Shown: positions 46,999 through 59,282, counted from the first letter of the stretch. The stretch: DNA of 64,000 nt from Megalobrama amblycephala (GCF_018812025.1 NC_063052.1:27510354-27574353), one strand, 5' to 3'. The notes: generated by a model from the sequence alone, not told the origin. Numbers and translations: made by a program.

Positions 46999-48030
46999 GC
47001 TGCTGCATGATTAATCTTTAAAAGATTGTGTTCTCAATTTCATCACCCACATGATCTAATAGCTAAATGACAACTTTGAAAAAAATAAAATTGAGATATT
47101 CCATTCTGCATTCGTGGTGGCATGTTTAGATATAAACAGCTTCACAAACAATCTTTTCAAACACACAGTCTCATTATTGATGTGTTACAAATATTCCAGT
47201 TATTATCACAGAAGTATACAGAAGTATTATTCAGATATAAACGCTGATGTCTACGTTACCAATCAAAATAGAATAAATCACCTTTTGAAAATAACTGGGT
47301 GCTTCAAATAACGACTGTATCGATTGCATTGTTATGCCACTGGGTGGCAACAAATTACTGTTAAAAATGTTTTAACAAATTATAATTAATAAATGTATAA
47401 ATGTTTGAAATCAGGACAATTCTTCTTGGTATGTTTTCATATACCCTTCAGAAAAAGTATATTTTAAATTAATTTGCTCATTTATACAATTTGTGTTTTA
47501 TAATATACAATATGTGTCTCCTAATACTGCAGTGACTACCATCACACCAAGCATTTTAGAAAACAACCAAGTTCTGTTCATTATCCCACACAAATTCAAA
47601 AAGAGGGCCATGAACCTCAGATCTTTATTCCATGTGATAAATGTTTTAACAGAAAGCAGTTTCATTTTCATGATTTCTAGTATTAAAAAGTGGCTATAAT
47701 TGACAAATTGCCATATAATACTATACCACAGTACCACATTAAAGAGTACATTATTATAAGTGATCCAATATATTTGGACTTGCATATGATGACTAAACAG
47801 GCATTTGAGTGAGAAACCACATTCTCCACATGGAAAAGCCACTGTCTGAGGAACTGAATGACACAGGGTCGTGCACTATATATGTATGACCACATACACC
47901 ACATCAAGTGAAGAGTTCAGCATTTTTACACTGGAGGCTTTGAGAAAGATTGAAAAAAATATATATATTTCATATCAACTTCTAAAGATTGTGCTAGCTG
48001 TGGTTGACAGTCTTTTTAATGTGCACCATC
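45769..48030. other. AT-rich stretch with (AG)n, no gene
   Basis: Part of this stretch (about 46000-46250) resembles the interior of the hAT-like element at 31762-33147. An (AG)n run lies at about 46975-46993. Short open frames on both strands between 46700 and 48030 overlap one another and show no domain. I see no promoter, splice-supported exon or RNA gene. Confidence 0.4.
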
Positions 48031-48034
48031 TTAA

Positions 48035-49678
48035 AGGGATAGTAAATTGTGGAAATTCTGTCATTAAAGGTGCCCTAGAATCAAAAATTGAATTTACCTT
48101 GGCATAGTTGAATAACAAATTCAGTACATGGAAAAGACATACATTGAGTTTCAAACTCCATTGCTTCCTCCTTCTTATGTAAATCTCATTTGTTTAAAAG
48201 ACCTCCGAAGAACAGGCGAATCTCAACATAACACCGACTGTAACGTAACAGTCGGGATCATTAATATGTATGCCCCCAATATTTGCATATGCCAGCCCAT
48301 GTTCAAGGCGTTACACAGCCAGTATTATTGAATCATCAGACTAGGTAAGCAAGCAAGAACAATAGCGAAAAATGGCAGATGGAGTGATAATAACTGACAT
48401 GATCCATGATATCATGATATTTTTAGTGATATTTGTGAATTGTCTTTATAAATGTTTTGTTAGCATGTTGCTAATGTACTGTTAAATGTGGTTAAAGTTA
48501 CCATAGTTTCTTACTGTATTCACGGAGACAAGAGAGCCTTCGCCATTTCCATTTTTAAACACTTGCAGTCTGTATAATGCACAAACACAACTTCATTCTT
48601 TATAAATCTCTCCAACAGTGTGTAATGTTAGCTTTAGCCACGGAGCACTATCAAACTCATTCAGAATCAAATGTAAACATCCAAATAAATACTATACTCA
48701 CATGATCCGATGCATGCATGAAGTATGCATGACGAACATCTTGTAAAGATCCATTTGAGGGTTATATTAGCCATGTAAACTTTGTAAATGCACTGTATTA
48801 TCGTCGAGAGCTTGGGGGGGCAGGGAGCGCGCGATTTAAAGGGGCCGCGCGCTGAATCGATGCATAGTTAATGATGCCCCAAAATAGGCAGTTAAAAAAA
48901 TGTATTAAAACAATCTATGGGGTATTTTGAGCTGAAACTTCACAGACACATTCAGGGGACACCTTAAACTTATATTACATCTTGTAAAAACTGGTTCTAG
49001 GGCACCTTTAATTACTCACCCTCATGTTGTTCCAAATCCGTAAGACTTTACCTCATCTTCGGAACACAAATGAAGATCTTTTTGATGAAATCTGTGAGCT
49101 TTCTGTCCCTCCGTTGACAGTTACGCAACAACCACTTTGACGCTTTAAAAAGTTCATAAAGAGATAGTAAAAGTAATTCATATGAATTGAGTGGTTTAGT
49201 CCAAATTTTCTGAAGAAACACTTCTGAAGACACACATCACTTTATATAATGAACAGATTTAATTTAGGCTTTTATTCACATATAAACAGAGATCAGTGAA
49301 CATAAGCAGAAGCTCAACTGAACCTTCTTGACCTGCTTGCTACACAAAAACAAACCTCTTGTGGAAGCTCATTGGTTCAAACATGCTTGAGCTTTCCTTT
49401 ACCACAACTGATGTGTGAGTTGATGAATGTTTATGTGAATAAAAACCTAAATTCAGTCTGTTCATTATATAAAACAATCAAGTCTCTTCAGAAAATTTGG
49501 ACTAAACCACTCAATTCATATGGATTCGTTTTACGATATCTTTATGAACTTTTTGAAGTGTTTTCATCAAAAAGATCTTCATTTGTGTTCCAAATATGAA
49601 CGGAAGTCTTATGAGTTTGGAATGACATGAGGGTGAGTAATCAATGACAGATTTTTAATTTTTAGGTGAACTATCCCT
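48035..49678. mobile_element. AGGGATAG element with long inverted ends
   Basis: TTAA at 48031-48034 and 49679-49682 flanks ends AGGGATAG and CTATCCCT. After removing the nested insert (48068-49007), 49012-49290 is broadly the reverse complement of 49385-49660 (for example CACCCTCATGTTGTTCCAAA against TTTGGAATGACATGAGGGTG). The result is a foldback-like element with roughly 280-bp arms. It has no coding capacity. Related ends occur at 2991, 26505-26565 and 32925-33053. Confidence 0.75.
48068..49007. mobile_element. TTAA MITE nested in a TTAA element
   Basis: AGGTGCCCTAGAA and its exact inverse end a 940-bp insert flanked by TTAA (48064-48067, 49008-49011). The left arm of the AGGGATAG element continues on the far side, which proves nesting. 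The right 100 bp (GGGGTATTTTGAGCTGAAAC, then CATTCAGGGGACACC) is shared with the THAP-bearing element at 38435-38535. Ordinary short frames inside have no domain. Confidence 0.85.
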
Positions 49679-49682
49679 TTAA

Positions 49683-50667
49683 TTAATATGTGGCTAAACA
49701 TAGAGCTGTGCAGTTTCTGTGTTCACTTACTCAACAGCTATTGTCATTGAAACCCCATACAACAGTGCATGGACTGTGAATGGATTCATAAGGGGATGAT
49801 AAATATATAAATTTGTTCCTGCTCATATTACCATTTACAATCAATCATGGTTCAAATTCAGCCAAACAAAATAAACGCTCTCAATGCCAAAATCAACTCT
49901 ATCTCTAAGTAACTCGGTCTTCTTCAATCTGTATGCGTTTAAAACAACACAAACTGCTAATTCACACTTTTGTTTACTGAAGAAAAATCCCTTCTTGTAA
50001 ATTCCGTTGTCGTACTATTTTGCAGCACTTTTAATTCAGTTGTGGAATAACGGATCTAGTCGGGGGGGGGGGGGGGAATGCAAGAAAACAAGATCAAACA
50101 TCACCTTTAAATAACACAAGCTCACGTGCCCACTGTTCAGAAACAAAAACACATTTTTCTTTTCAGTTTTCCTGGGATTATGAAGCACAATTTGATTGTT
50201 CAGATTCCCTTCAAGTCTAATTCGCTTGATGTGGCCTGTAGCACTGGAATCCCAGTCAGAGCGAAAACAAACAGTCCATTCTCTCCAACTAGCTCAAACA
50301 ATCACCACAGTAAACAACAACATTTTCTTTCACATTTCTTCTCTGCACCCTCTCCAGGGTCTTGACAAAGCCTTACTGCATCAAAAACATACATTGACAT
50401 TTACACACACATATTTTTCAGATTTCGGATGCAGCTTTCGACTCTCACCAGTTCACCAATTCCACAATCCCACGCGTGTGGAAAGCCTGCATACAGCTCC
50501 CATACAGAATGAAGGCGTACTTGGGTTTTGGAGTCACAAGGCAACTATTATCTGTGAATAGAATGTGCTATTTTCCTGTTTTGCTCCAACCCTAATCAAA
50601 CACACCTGAACAAAACACACTAATCAAGGTCTGAAGGATTACTAGAAAGCTACAGACAGGTGATTTT
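49683..50667. other. AT-rich stretch, poly(G), host repeat flank
   Basis: A 15-base G run lies at about 50060-50074. From about 50580, TTTTGCTCCAACCCTAATCA and an AACACACCTGAACAAAA segment belong to a fish dispersed repeat that is interrupted at about 50667 and resumes after 51324. No gene was seen. Confidence 0.45.
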
Positions 50668-51324
50668 AGCCTCGTTCAGACTGTCAGTCCAAATTTGTTT
50701 TTTGTGCATGTCCGAATGAAATCTTTACGAATTTTACTAATTTGTTTCAAGCTACATCCATATGTGTTTTGAGATCCTTCTTTGATCGAATTTCTTATGG
50801 TTTATGTGTTTTCTCACCGCATAAAATGTAAACGGCAGACGTTCTTATAGGAAACATGCTGATAGTCACTGCAGAAACAAGGTTGTGATGTTGTAAAGTG
50901 CCAGAAAAGCAGAAAATTATAAAATAACAGAGACATGTTTTGAAACCGTCGGAGACGACAGCACAGAATAAAACCAAGCATACCGCCAAACCACTATAGC
51001 CACCTCCTACGTTTCTGCAGCTGCCTCATAAGACACAGTAGTCCAGTGCGGTGGCTACACATTGTCATGTTGTAAATAAGACAAAATCTGTATTGCAAAC
51101 CCCTCCATGTTGCAGTTGTTGATGTTGTTTTTGACGTATACCTACCAACACAACGTCATTGCCACAGAAACCAATGCAGATATTCCAGAAAATGAAAAAG
51201 CGGCATTGCACACACAAATCGGATCTGAACAGTCGCGATACACAATGTAAACACGCAATCATTTTAGATCAGATTTCTTTCGGATACACAAATACTTGGA
51301 TTTGGACTGACAGTGCGAACATAG
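50668..51324. mobile_element. MITE inserted in another repeat
   Basis: The left end AGCCTCGTTCAGACTGTCAG continuing TCCAAAT is matched inverted at the right end by ATTTGGACTGACAGTGCGAA. The flanks, GGTGATTT and TGTGATCA, are similar but not identical, so an 8-bp duplication is possible but not proven. The surrounding repeat continues on both sides. Confidence 0.65.
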
Positions 51325-51712
51325 CCTGTGATCAGAGTTGGAGATAAACTGGATTTCAAGGGCCAGAGTTTCTCAGCCCTGGTCTATGTGGACAGAAGTG
51401 AAGTAATGCTGAGATGTACATGTAAGAACATGGACTTCCATTGAACATGGATTGGATCCATTTAACATCTAACAGGCCAAAACAAATACATAAATACAAC
51501 AGAACAAAGATGTATATGAAATAAACAGTGCTTTTCAGGTAGGTTTAACAGTAGTTTCCAGGTATAGAAATAAAGAAATCAAATGTGAAATATATTCTTC
51601 ATTGTATAAATTAAATATAAAAAGTTTAATAAAATTTTATTAAAGTTACAAAAGTTATTTAATCAAGAGTACACTATTTATGTTAATTTAAGACATGACC
51701 CACTATGTTTAC

Positions 51713-53073
51713 TAGAGGCGGGAATAACAGGGAACCTCACATTACGAGACAATCACGATACATGGCTCACACTAACGATGATATCACCATACAGCGATTC
51801 TGCAATAATCGATATATTGCTAGACAATCCTATGATGATACATCACGATATCTAACTATGAAAACAAAGTGCAAAGGTTAAGTGCAGGTTTTCTCTCTTT
51901 ATTAAAGTCCAAACTGTTACAAAACAGCACAAAAACTTTTTTCACTCTGTAAATTAAATTTAACATTTTAAGTAAATTAAGCATTTTATGCTTATACTTT
52001 TTAAAAGCTCAAACTTTTCATTGCGTGTAAACTGACACATTTAGCCTAAGTTAACTGCTTATCGACTTGTTTTATATAAACCTAAAAAAATTTAAACATG
52101 GGAACATCTCAGTGTTTACCAGCAGCTTCCTTAACATAAACCTGGGAAAAGTGTTGTCAAAGGAACTGACCTGGGTATTTTAAAATGTTTAAGTCCCCCT
52201 GAAATCAAAACTTCAGTTTTTTAGCTTTTAATATATGTTAGCTTTAGTCTTATGAATAAGCTGGTGTGTTCCAAAACAATGACAAAATTTGCATTTAGGA
52301 GATATAAGCATTCAAAACGTATGGTCTCTCACTTACGCTAAAATGGATCACGGATTATCATGACATCACATCGCACTTCAGCTTCTCATCAAATCTTCTG
52401 TCCAATAAAATGCTCTCTAGAATCTGAAGTCCCACACCCTCCTACACTATCAACAGACAAGCTGTGGCCGAAATCGGTCATTTGTTCACACATTTACTAG
52501 TTTCTACATGGTGAATGGCACAGAATACACTACATAGAGAATAGGGAACGATTCAGACAGTGTAAATATGCTTTCCATTGACGTGAATGAAGTCTGTTTT
52601 CGAGTTAGTATAACGTGAACTTTGACACTCTTCACCGAGCGCTTACAAACTTACTTTTTAAAGCAGGCATCTATTGGCGAATTCGTCTATCGAAAGCAGG
52701 CATCTATCAACGGATCCCTAATATATATTTCTGTGTAAACGCTCGTTGAAGAATGTCAAAGATGTCTACGTTTGTCACATTAAAGCCTAAGTGTGTCCAG
52801 ACTTTGAACTTAAACTTATTTTACTCACAATGCTGTCCGTCATCCTGGTAATAACCTTTTCTTAGGCTAGTTAACTTTGACATGTTTACATGTCCCTCAT
52901 TCATATGTTGAGTGCCGCCTTGAAGTAGCAGCGCTGTGAGCACGGAAATCTATTTAGAGCGCCTTATTTTATTAATTAATATATCAATATTTGGCGTCAG
53001 TGTATCGATTCTCATATATCGCACAGAAAAGGACGACAACATATCGCCGTATCGATATTTTGTCCCACCCCTA
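51713..53073. mobile_element. hAT element with perfect 8-bp duplication
   Basis: ATGTTTAC occurs at 51705-51712 and 53074-53081. The ends TAGAGGCGGGA and TCCCACCCCTA are imperfect inverted repeats, with ATCGATA/TATCGAT motifs inside each end. No transposase frame is present. Unnamed repeat copy 3 sits inside it at TTAA 52189-52192. Confidence 0.8.
52193..52640 (+). repeat. unnamed dispersed repeat, copy 3
   Basis: It begins after TTAA with GTCCCCCTGAAATCAAAA and runs through TCTGTCCAATAAAATGCTCT and CATGGTGAATGGCACAGAAT, parallel to copy 1 at 4441-5040. The right boundary is not clear. Confidence 0.7.
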
Positions 53074-53081
53074 ATGTTTAC

Positions 53082-55147
53082 AAAAGTGAAAAAGAACTCA
53101 ATTCAGTATTTGCACACTGTCCAAATTGTAGCTTTATAAATGTTGGTGGCGTATACATAGTGCATCTCTAATTAAAACAACCTGCAAGTGTCATAGCTTA
53201 AAATGTCCTCCTGATTATGAAGAAAGCATTTATAGTTTTACATTATTGGCCCCACCCACTACCAGTCAGTCTTAACAGCTGATACTTGTCTACACCGGAT
53301 GCGAGCGTCACATTGCGTCAAAGCAAATGAAGAGTTTGTTTCTTAAACGCGATAAACACCATTTTTATATTTTTATTTGTATCTGGTCGGTATTGAAAAG
53401 TCATTTATTATTTTTGCGATATCCGTTGTGTTATTCTGTCATGTTTTCTCCCTTTCTTTCCAAAACGCGACAAACGCCCGTCTCCTTTCTCTGCAGAACA
53501 ATACAACTCTGGTTGTATTGAAATGTGCTTTATAAATAATAATAAATACAGAACATGATATATCCGCTCAACCAATCACAGCGCACCATTCTACGCACTG
53601 TAAACAGTAATGGCGGCGCTCTGAATACACCCGGCATCCTAGTTTTCCTTATCTACTTTGTGCTTTATGATCAACAAAAACAGAAAAATTAATAATTTTG
53701 ACGGCATTGGTGAACCTGTGGTGGTTTCTGCGGTGGGGAAGAAACGTAAGTCATCGAAACATAATCATTTATGTCAGGAGATGAGGCACTCTAGTCGGGA
53801 GGAGGAAAAATGCCAGCTGTTGCTTGTTCCACGACAGCATCAAACTTCTGTCACGGTTCACAAAACTGAATCATGAACAGTTTTTAAAAGCCGTCTTTAA
53901 TACCAACGTACTCGATAAATGTGTTTATTTTAACCGTGCGGTGGCACCAGATACTCTTTTGACTAAATGTATTTTTAGTCAACTGCCTGTTGCTGTCATA
54001 TATGTATTTTCAATATAAAAAAATAACTTCTATATTGATGGATTAATTGCATTTTGAAAAAAAAAAATGTGTCATGGATTTATTGCATTTTGGGAATTGG
54101 CATTTTTATTGCATTTTTTTTTATAATAAACCTTTTAAAATCAAAATGTAGATTTGAATTTTTTATGTTTTTATAACCAAAAGATGCTATGTGAAAGTTT
54201 GAAACAGAAAATAGTGGTTTTCATCTTGCCGCTTTCTTGGTAAAAAAACACCTTTGTACTCAAATTAATCAAAATGGAGTTACTGTGTTTTGGAACCAAA
54301 CTCTTCAAATATAACCCACTGAAATCCTTTCTCCAAGTTTTTTATTTAAAAATTAACAAAATTAGCAGCACTGTGGACTTTTTGTTTGAATAAATATTAA
54401 AATAATAACATTAACATTAAAGATGGCACCATGTGACCATAAGATTTAAAAGTTTACCTATTACAGCAGGTTTTAATGAACACAACCTTGACAAATCAAA
54501 TGTGCATACAGTATAAAAGCAACACAACTAAAGCAATGTGCATGTAATTTCTGTTGTGAATGTGCTTTTCCTAAAAAAATGCACTAAAACAGAAAACTAA
54601 ACACAAAAAAATATATATATTACAATAGGGGTCTCATTAAAATGCTATGTATATGACAACTTGGATCAATACAACTTGCAATTTTAGACTAGACATTGCT
54701 GCAAAGACATTGCTCTCCATTATATTATCTATTTGACAGATGCACATCTTGCACTTAACAGTATTTACAGTGAGTTTTCATCAAACACAGTTTTAATGAT
54801 AATTAAAAGCTGAAACGGTAATACTGACCATTTGGAATTTTACTGTGGTTTATCGTGAAAACAGTAACCGTTTTATCCCTAGATTGAAGTGTCTGCATTC
54901 ACATATTTGCATAGAGTATATTTTGGGCCTGAAGTATATATTCTGAAAAAAAGCTGTGTGTTGACATTATTCACATAAAATATTATACAAGATCACAGAC
55001 CTATACTTAACCCTGTAAAATGAAGGAATTGGCAGGGTTTAGTATATAAAACACTTGCTTCTCAGATAAATTATATACGGTAAAATTAATCCCAGTTCTG
55101 GCCAATGTTCAGTTGTACAGCATCTGTATGCAGTGTTTGTGAATGTA
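53082..55147. other. AT-rich stretch with dispersed repeat content
   Basis: A segment at about 53240-53640 has the look of a cyprinid repeat (CACCGGATGCGAGCGTCAC, then GGCGGCGCTCTGAATACACC). The 54480-54881 part ends CCGTTTTATCCCTA, resembling a hAT-type terminus. No convincing gene was seen other than the small frame noted separately. Confidence 0.35.
53658..53876 (+). other. small open frame of unknown status
   Basis: A 72-codon frame from ATG is basic in its middle (GKKRKSSKHNH) and Glu-rich after it. A second overlapping frame (53824-54018) continues past its stop. I recognise no domain. Its location, just after repeat-like sequence and an ATGGCGGCG-type segment (53609-53618), would suit a retained 5' exon or a chance frame. 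Chance or repeat-derived is more likely. Confidence 0.2.
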
Positions 55148-56158
55148 CAGTGCTCAGCATAAATGAGTACACCCCCTTTGAAAAGTAACATTTTAAACCA
55201 TATCTCAATGACCACAAAAACAATTTCCAAAATGTTAACAAGACTAAGTTTTATATAACATCTATTTAACTTATAACATGAAAGTAAGGTTAATAATATA
55301 ATTTGGAGAACAACATTTTCAGTTTTACTCAAATTAGGGTGATGCAAAAATGAGTACACCCTGAAAGTCTCTGGAGCAAAGCTAAATTTTAGACTACAGA
55401 TGTCTAATTTAACAAGAATTCAACCACAGGTGAGTCTAATTATTCATTACACAGGTGTCCAACAGACAGTTGACTATAAAATGGTGTTAAAACCCCTTCC
55501 CATTTCATGCTGTCAGCAGTAGCAACACATGGAAGAGAAATGTCACAAGACCTGAGAAAGAAAATAATTTATTTACCCTAGAAAGGTGAAGGCTACAATA
55601 AGATCACCAAAGCTTTACTTATCAGTCAGAATACTGTAAAAAAGATGGAACTGCAACCATCTCACTCTTCCACGGAAGTTAACACCTTCACAGGAGCGTC
55701 TTCTGATGAGAAGGGTTGAAGAAAATCGGCATGCAAGTTCACTGCAGTTATCTAAATAAGTAGAAAGCCAAACTGGGGTGACTATTTCCTGTGACACAAT
55801 ATGGCATACACTGCAGAGGAATGGCTTGCATGAGTGCCGTCCACGAAAGAAGCCTCTCCTAAAGCCCAGGCACAAAAAAGCCTGCCTAGAGTTTGCCAGG
55901 GCCCATGCTGACAAAGATGAAGACTACTGGGACTCTATACTCTGGAGTGATGAGACCAAGATAAATGTTTTTGGAACTGATGACTTCAAAACTGTATGGC
56001 GTCACAAAGGTGAGGAATACAAATAAAAATGCATGGTTCCTACAGTGAAACATGGTAGTGGCAGTGTCCTTATGTGGTGCTGTATGAGTGCTGCTGGTGT
56101 CAGGGAGCTGAATTTCATTGATGGCATCATGAATTCACAGATGTACTGCTCTATACTG
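55148..56158 (+). mobile_element. left two-thirds of a Tc1-like element
   Basis: TA (55146-55147) precedes CAGTGCTCAGCATAAATGAG, a Tc1-type terminal repeat. GATGCAAAAATGAGTACACC (about 55341-55360) is an internal copy of the terminal motif, as in IR/DR-type elements. The element runs into transposase sequence and stops abruptly at about 56158, where a MITE begins. The right third and right terminal repeat were not found. Confidence 0.85.
55529..56158 (+). pseudogene. Tc1-like transposase, truncated and broken
   Basis: From ATG 55529 the DNA-binding region is full of stops. A cleaner block at 55778-56026 includes [20 protein letters not shown] and the first catalytic Asp in [10 protein letters not shown]. 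After a TAA at 56024-56026 the core continues with VKHGSGSVLMWCC. The second and third acidic residues are lost with the right part of the gene. Confidence 0.88.
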
Positions 56159-57100
56159 AGGGTGTACTCACACAAGGCTCTCTGAACCATGCCCGAGCGC
56201 ATTTGACCCCCTAAGCCCGCTTCGGTTGACTAGTGTGATCGCTCCATTCCGTGCCCGGGCACAGTTCATTTAGTCTTGTGCACGTTTTCAAGTGAGTGGC
56301 GCTAAAAGCGTGTTTTGTTTTTTCCGGAACAGATGAATGTGAATACGGCAACGTTTTATTATGTTGGAGTTTGTACCTATCACCGTAGTTCTGAATTTAA
56401 ATGTCTGGTAAGTGGTGCTAAAAGTTTATATATGCTCTATCAGGTTTAATAATGTACACCTACACTAAACCCTAAACCTACCTGATAGTGTTAAAGGCAA
56501 ATGTGACATGAAAATGCAGTCGAAACCATGGCATTTTAACTTGTTTTTGAACTCTTGTCTTTGAGCTCTTTTACCGTGATTCGTCGACTTTCATGGGATT
56601 CGTACCCGAGCTCTTCGCATCGCAAGTACAGTTCTGTACCAGCTAAGCTACCTGGAGATGAGTAAGTGATGCAAACTCCAAAATATATTCATTTACAAAT
56701 AATGCACTATGGTAAAAAAGTGTTTTGAGGTCATAACTTAATTGTGCAAGGAGCTGCGTGAAAACTTTATTACGTTTTCTTTATTAGTCTTTATTAATCC
56801 ATAATCTTGCCCTGTAATCATAATCGTGTGTGAAAACAATTAAAAGTGCTTGCTGTTTTACTGCCTCTAGTGTTCATTTCTGTTAGAAACTGCAGTGATA
56901 TTGGTACGTATTTTGCGTTTTGCAAAAATGTTGACAAAGGTACGTTTTTCCAATGAGCCTGTGTTGCTAATTTAAGTAAAATTACTCAAAATGTTCTGAA
57001 CTGGAGCGCAGTCCCCCTCCCCCATACCTTGCTGAAGCACGTGGGCTAAGGTTCATAGATATTCTCAGCATGCTGCTTTGTCGAATGTACTGATAGAAAC
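56159..57100. mobile_element. GGGTGTACTCACAC-ended MITE, right end lost
   Basis: It begins GGGTGTACTCACACAAGGCT inside the Tc1 relic. GCCCGAGCGC, CCCGGGCACAG and a TGTGATCGCTCC segment in the first 120 bp are typical of a cyprinid repeat I know by sight. The interior near 56990-57050 (GAAGCACGTGGGCTAAGG) fits the same family. I found no inverted right end. GC-rich ends with an AT-rich middle and a T run at 57104-57125 leave the true right limit open. Confidence 0.45.
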
Positions 57101-57299
57101 TTTTTTTTTTGTTTTTTGTTTTTTTACACAGACGTAAGGCTGTGAAATATTACGAAATATATAGTGGCAATGATATAAAGAGATTTTTCGAGATTTTGCT
57201 ATGCCGCGTTAACATATCTGCTCAGTGCAGTACTACCTAAGGTTATTTACATGTTAGAGCAACAAAGAAACATGAGAAAGCATGTGTCCCAAATTCAGT

Positions 57300-57945
57300 T
57301 CATATCCACACAAAACTATGTGAAAATGCCCATCCTGAAGGAATTTTAATCCATTCCTCAGTATAGAACAGCTTCAACTCTGGGATGTTGGTGGGTTTCC
57401 ACATATGAACTGCTTGCTTCAAGTCCTTCCACAACATTTCATTTGGATTAAGGTCTGGACTTGGACTTGGACATTCCAAAACATTATCTTTGTTCTTCTT
57501 TAACCATTCTTTGGTAGAACGACTTCTGTGCTTGGGCTCATTTTCTTGCTGTATGAACCACTTTTTCTTGAACATCAGTTCACAGACAGATGTCCTGACA
57601 TTTTCCTTTAGAATTTTCTAGTATAATTCAGAATTCATTGTTCCATCAATGATGTCAATTTTTCCTGGCCCAGATGCAGCAAAACAGGCCCAAACCATGA
57701 TACTACCACCACCATGTTTCACAGAGGGAATAAGGTTCTTATGCTGGAATGCAGTGTTCTCCCTTCTCTAAACATAACTCTTCTAATTTAAACCAAAAAG
57801 TTCTGTTTTTGTCATCCACAAAACATTTTTCCAATAGCCATTTGGCTTGTCCACATGATCTTTAGCAAAATGCAGACGGGCAGCAATGTTCTTTTTGGAA
57901 AGCAGTGGCTTTCTCTTTGCAACTCTGCCATACACACCATGGGCC
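57300..57945 (-). pseudogene. Tc1-like transposase relic, minus strand
   Basis: On the minus strand, GRVAKRKPLLSKKNIAARLH (about 57925-57870), VKHGGGSIMVWACFAASGPG (about 57725-57665) and SPDLNPNEMLWKDLKQAV (about 57455-57400) give the order of a Tc1 DDE core. Glu is present in NEMLW, while the second Asp position reads ENEPKH. Stops and frameshifts separate the blocks, and no terminal repeats were located. It belongs to a different Tc1 lineage from the 55.1-kb copy. Confidence 0.85.
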
Positions 57946-57974
57946 ATTTTAATGATCTAAGTCGTTAAAATAGG

Positions 57975-58700
57975 ACACAGCGCAAGTGCACTTAGGGCAT
58001 GTCCGAATCCACTTTTGCTAGTTTAAGGACAGGAAAAATGGTCGGCACCCCAGGCGCGTGGTCTAAAAGGGTTGTCCTTATTCTCTTAATGTGTAATAAG
58101 TGTGTTTTGGGCATAACGTGCAATAAACCAATCAGAGTCTCATCTCCCATTCCCTTTAAAAGCCAGTTGCACTCGCGCCATGGCGGATTCACTATTTACA
58201 TGGCGGAATTTGCAAGCAGAAAAAAATGAACACTTCTCTAGTGAGGAAACGGATCTACAGGAAAAGCCAGATTTCGCAAAAGCATTTTCATCTTTATGTA
58301 CACAATAATAACCTTTTACATCCTTTTATTTTTAATATTGGGCATGTTTGTGTGCTGCTGCACATCCCTGTGTGTGTAATAAGCAGAGTGTACGTGCATT
58401 GTGCACCGGCATATAGGCGCATATTACTAATGCGCTGTTTAAATAACAAAAATATTGTGCCATTGACTTTAGACCAGGCTTCAGTTGGTCAATGGCTCAA
58501 TCTATTTCAGTTGCCTAAAAATAGTAACATGCCAACAATGCACTTGAACACACCTCTTTTTCAGACCAGCACGCCCATGGACGCACAAATGGGCTCAACT
58601 GCATTTGCTATTTAAACAATGTGGCACAGGTCGTGAAAATGATAACTGCGTTGGGCTGAAACTAGCAAAAAACACTTGCGTCGCGCCTTTGAGCTGAACG
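57975..58700. mobile_element. MITE-like repeat with CGCAAGTG ends
   Basis: CAGCGCAAGTGCACTTAGGG followed by TTTTGCTAGTTT at the left is mirrored at the right by AAACTAGCAAAAAACACTTGCG and GCGCC. The sequence includes a GGCGGATTCACTATTTACAT block. Frames inside (57999-58229, 58226-58615) look like accidents of the repeat. The superfamily is unknown. Confidence 0.5.
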
Positions 58701-59282
58701 GGAGCAGCGGGGGCACAGAAGACTATGCTGGACAAGACCAGTAGGGGCACAGGACACAATGGGAAATATCCTCTTCCAAAACCCCAAAATAACCACAGCA
58801 GCAGCTCACCCTCACCATTGGGAGTGTGGGCGGATTGTACATCCATTCCCTCAAATTCCACAAGTACTCCCACAGTGTCACACGGTGTGGCCAGCTCACG
58901 CACCTGGTCAGACTCACAGTGGGGCTCAAGCTCCTGGTGATGGTTGGCTCAGTCCATCTCTCTGGTGCTGGCTAATGCATCGTGGCAGATTCTAGCTCTC
59001 CATCTGTAGTGGGCTCTGGCGACATGTCTGTGCAGTGGCTGGCTGGGCTCTGGGTACAGAGTGGGGCTGGTGTCCTCCGCGGGGCAGATGATGAAATCCA
59101 TCTATTATTCTCTAGCACCCACTCCACAAAAATGGCAACATCTTCCTGAGGACCATTCACATGCAGGCCGAGTGGTCAGGGAAGTTGGTGAGGTACGCCA
59201 GGTCTAAAAATGTCCTTGTGTGGTCCACAAGACTTTGTTCCTCCTGCTCCAGGCAGAGCAGTTGGGCAGTTGGCAAGTCCAT
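58700..59282 (-). pseudogene. gag-like remnant of an LTR element
   Basis: On the minus strand ATG 59282 opens MDLPTAQLLCLEQEEQSLVD and stops after about 44 codons. A second block in another frame reads PQEDVAIFVEWVLENN and continues into a Pro/Ser/Glu-rich tail. A third block reads VGVLVEFEGMDVQSAHTPNG. The order and low-complexity tail are those of gag-like proteins of fish LTR retrotransposons as I recall them. It lies directly downstream of LTR-like sequence (59344-59600) in the same orientation. The breaks and a probable internal deletion make it non-functional. Confidence 0.55.

Noticed and set aside
47498..47842. 114-codon minus-strand frame as a possible host gene
   Set aside because: It has low-complexity, AT-driven composition, no family resemblance, no splice or promoter context, and overlaps plus-strand frames.
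57992..58229. Frames around ATGGCGGATTC as a 5' exon
   Set aside because: The segment is part of a repeat with inverted ends; the same bases are open on both strands.
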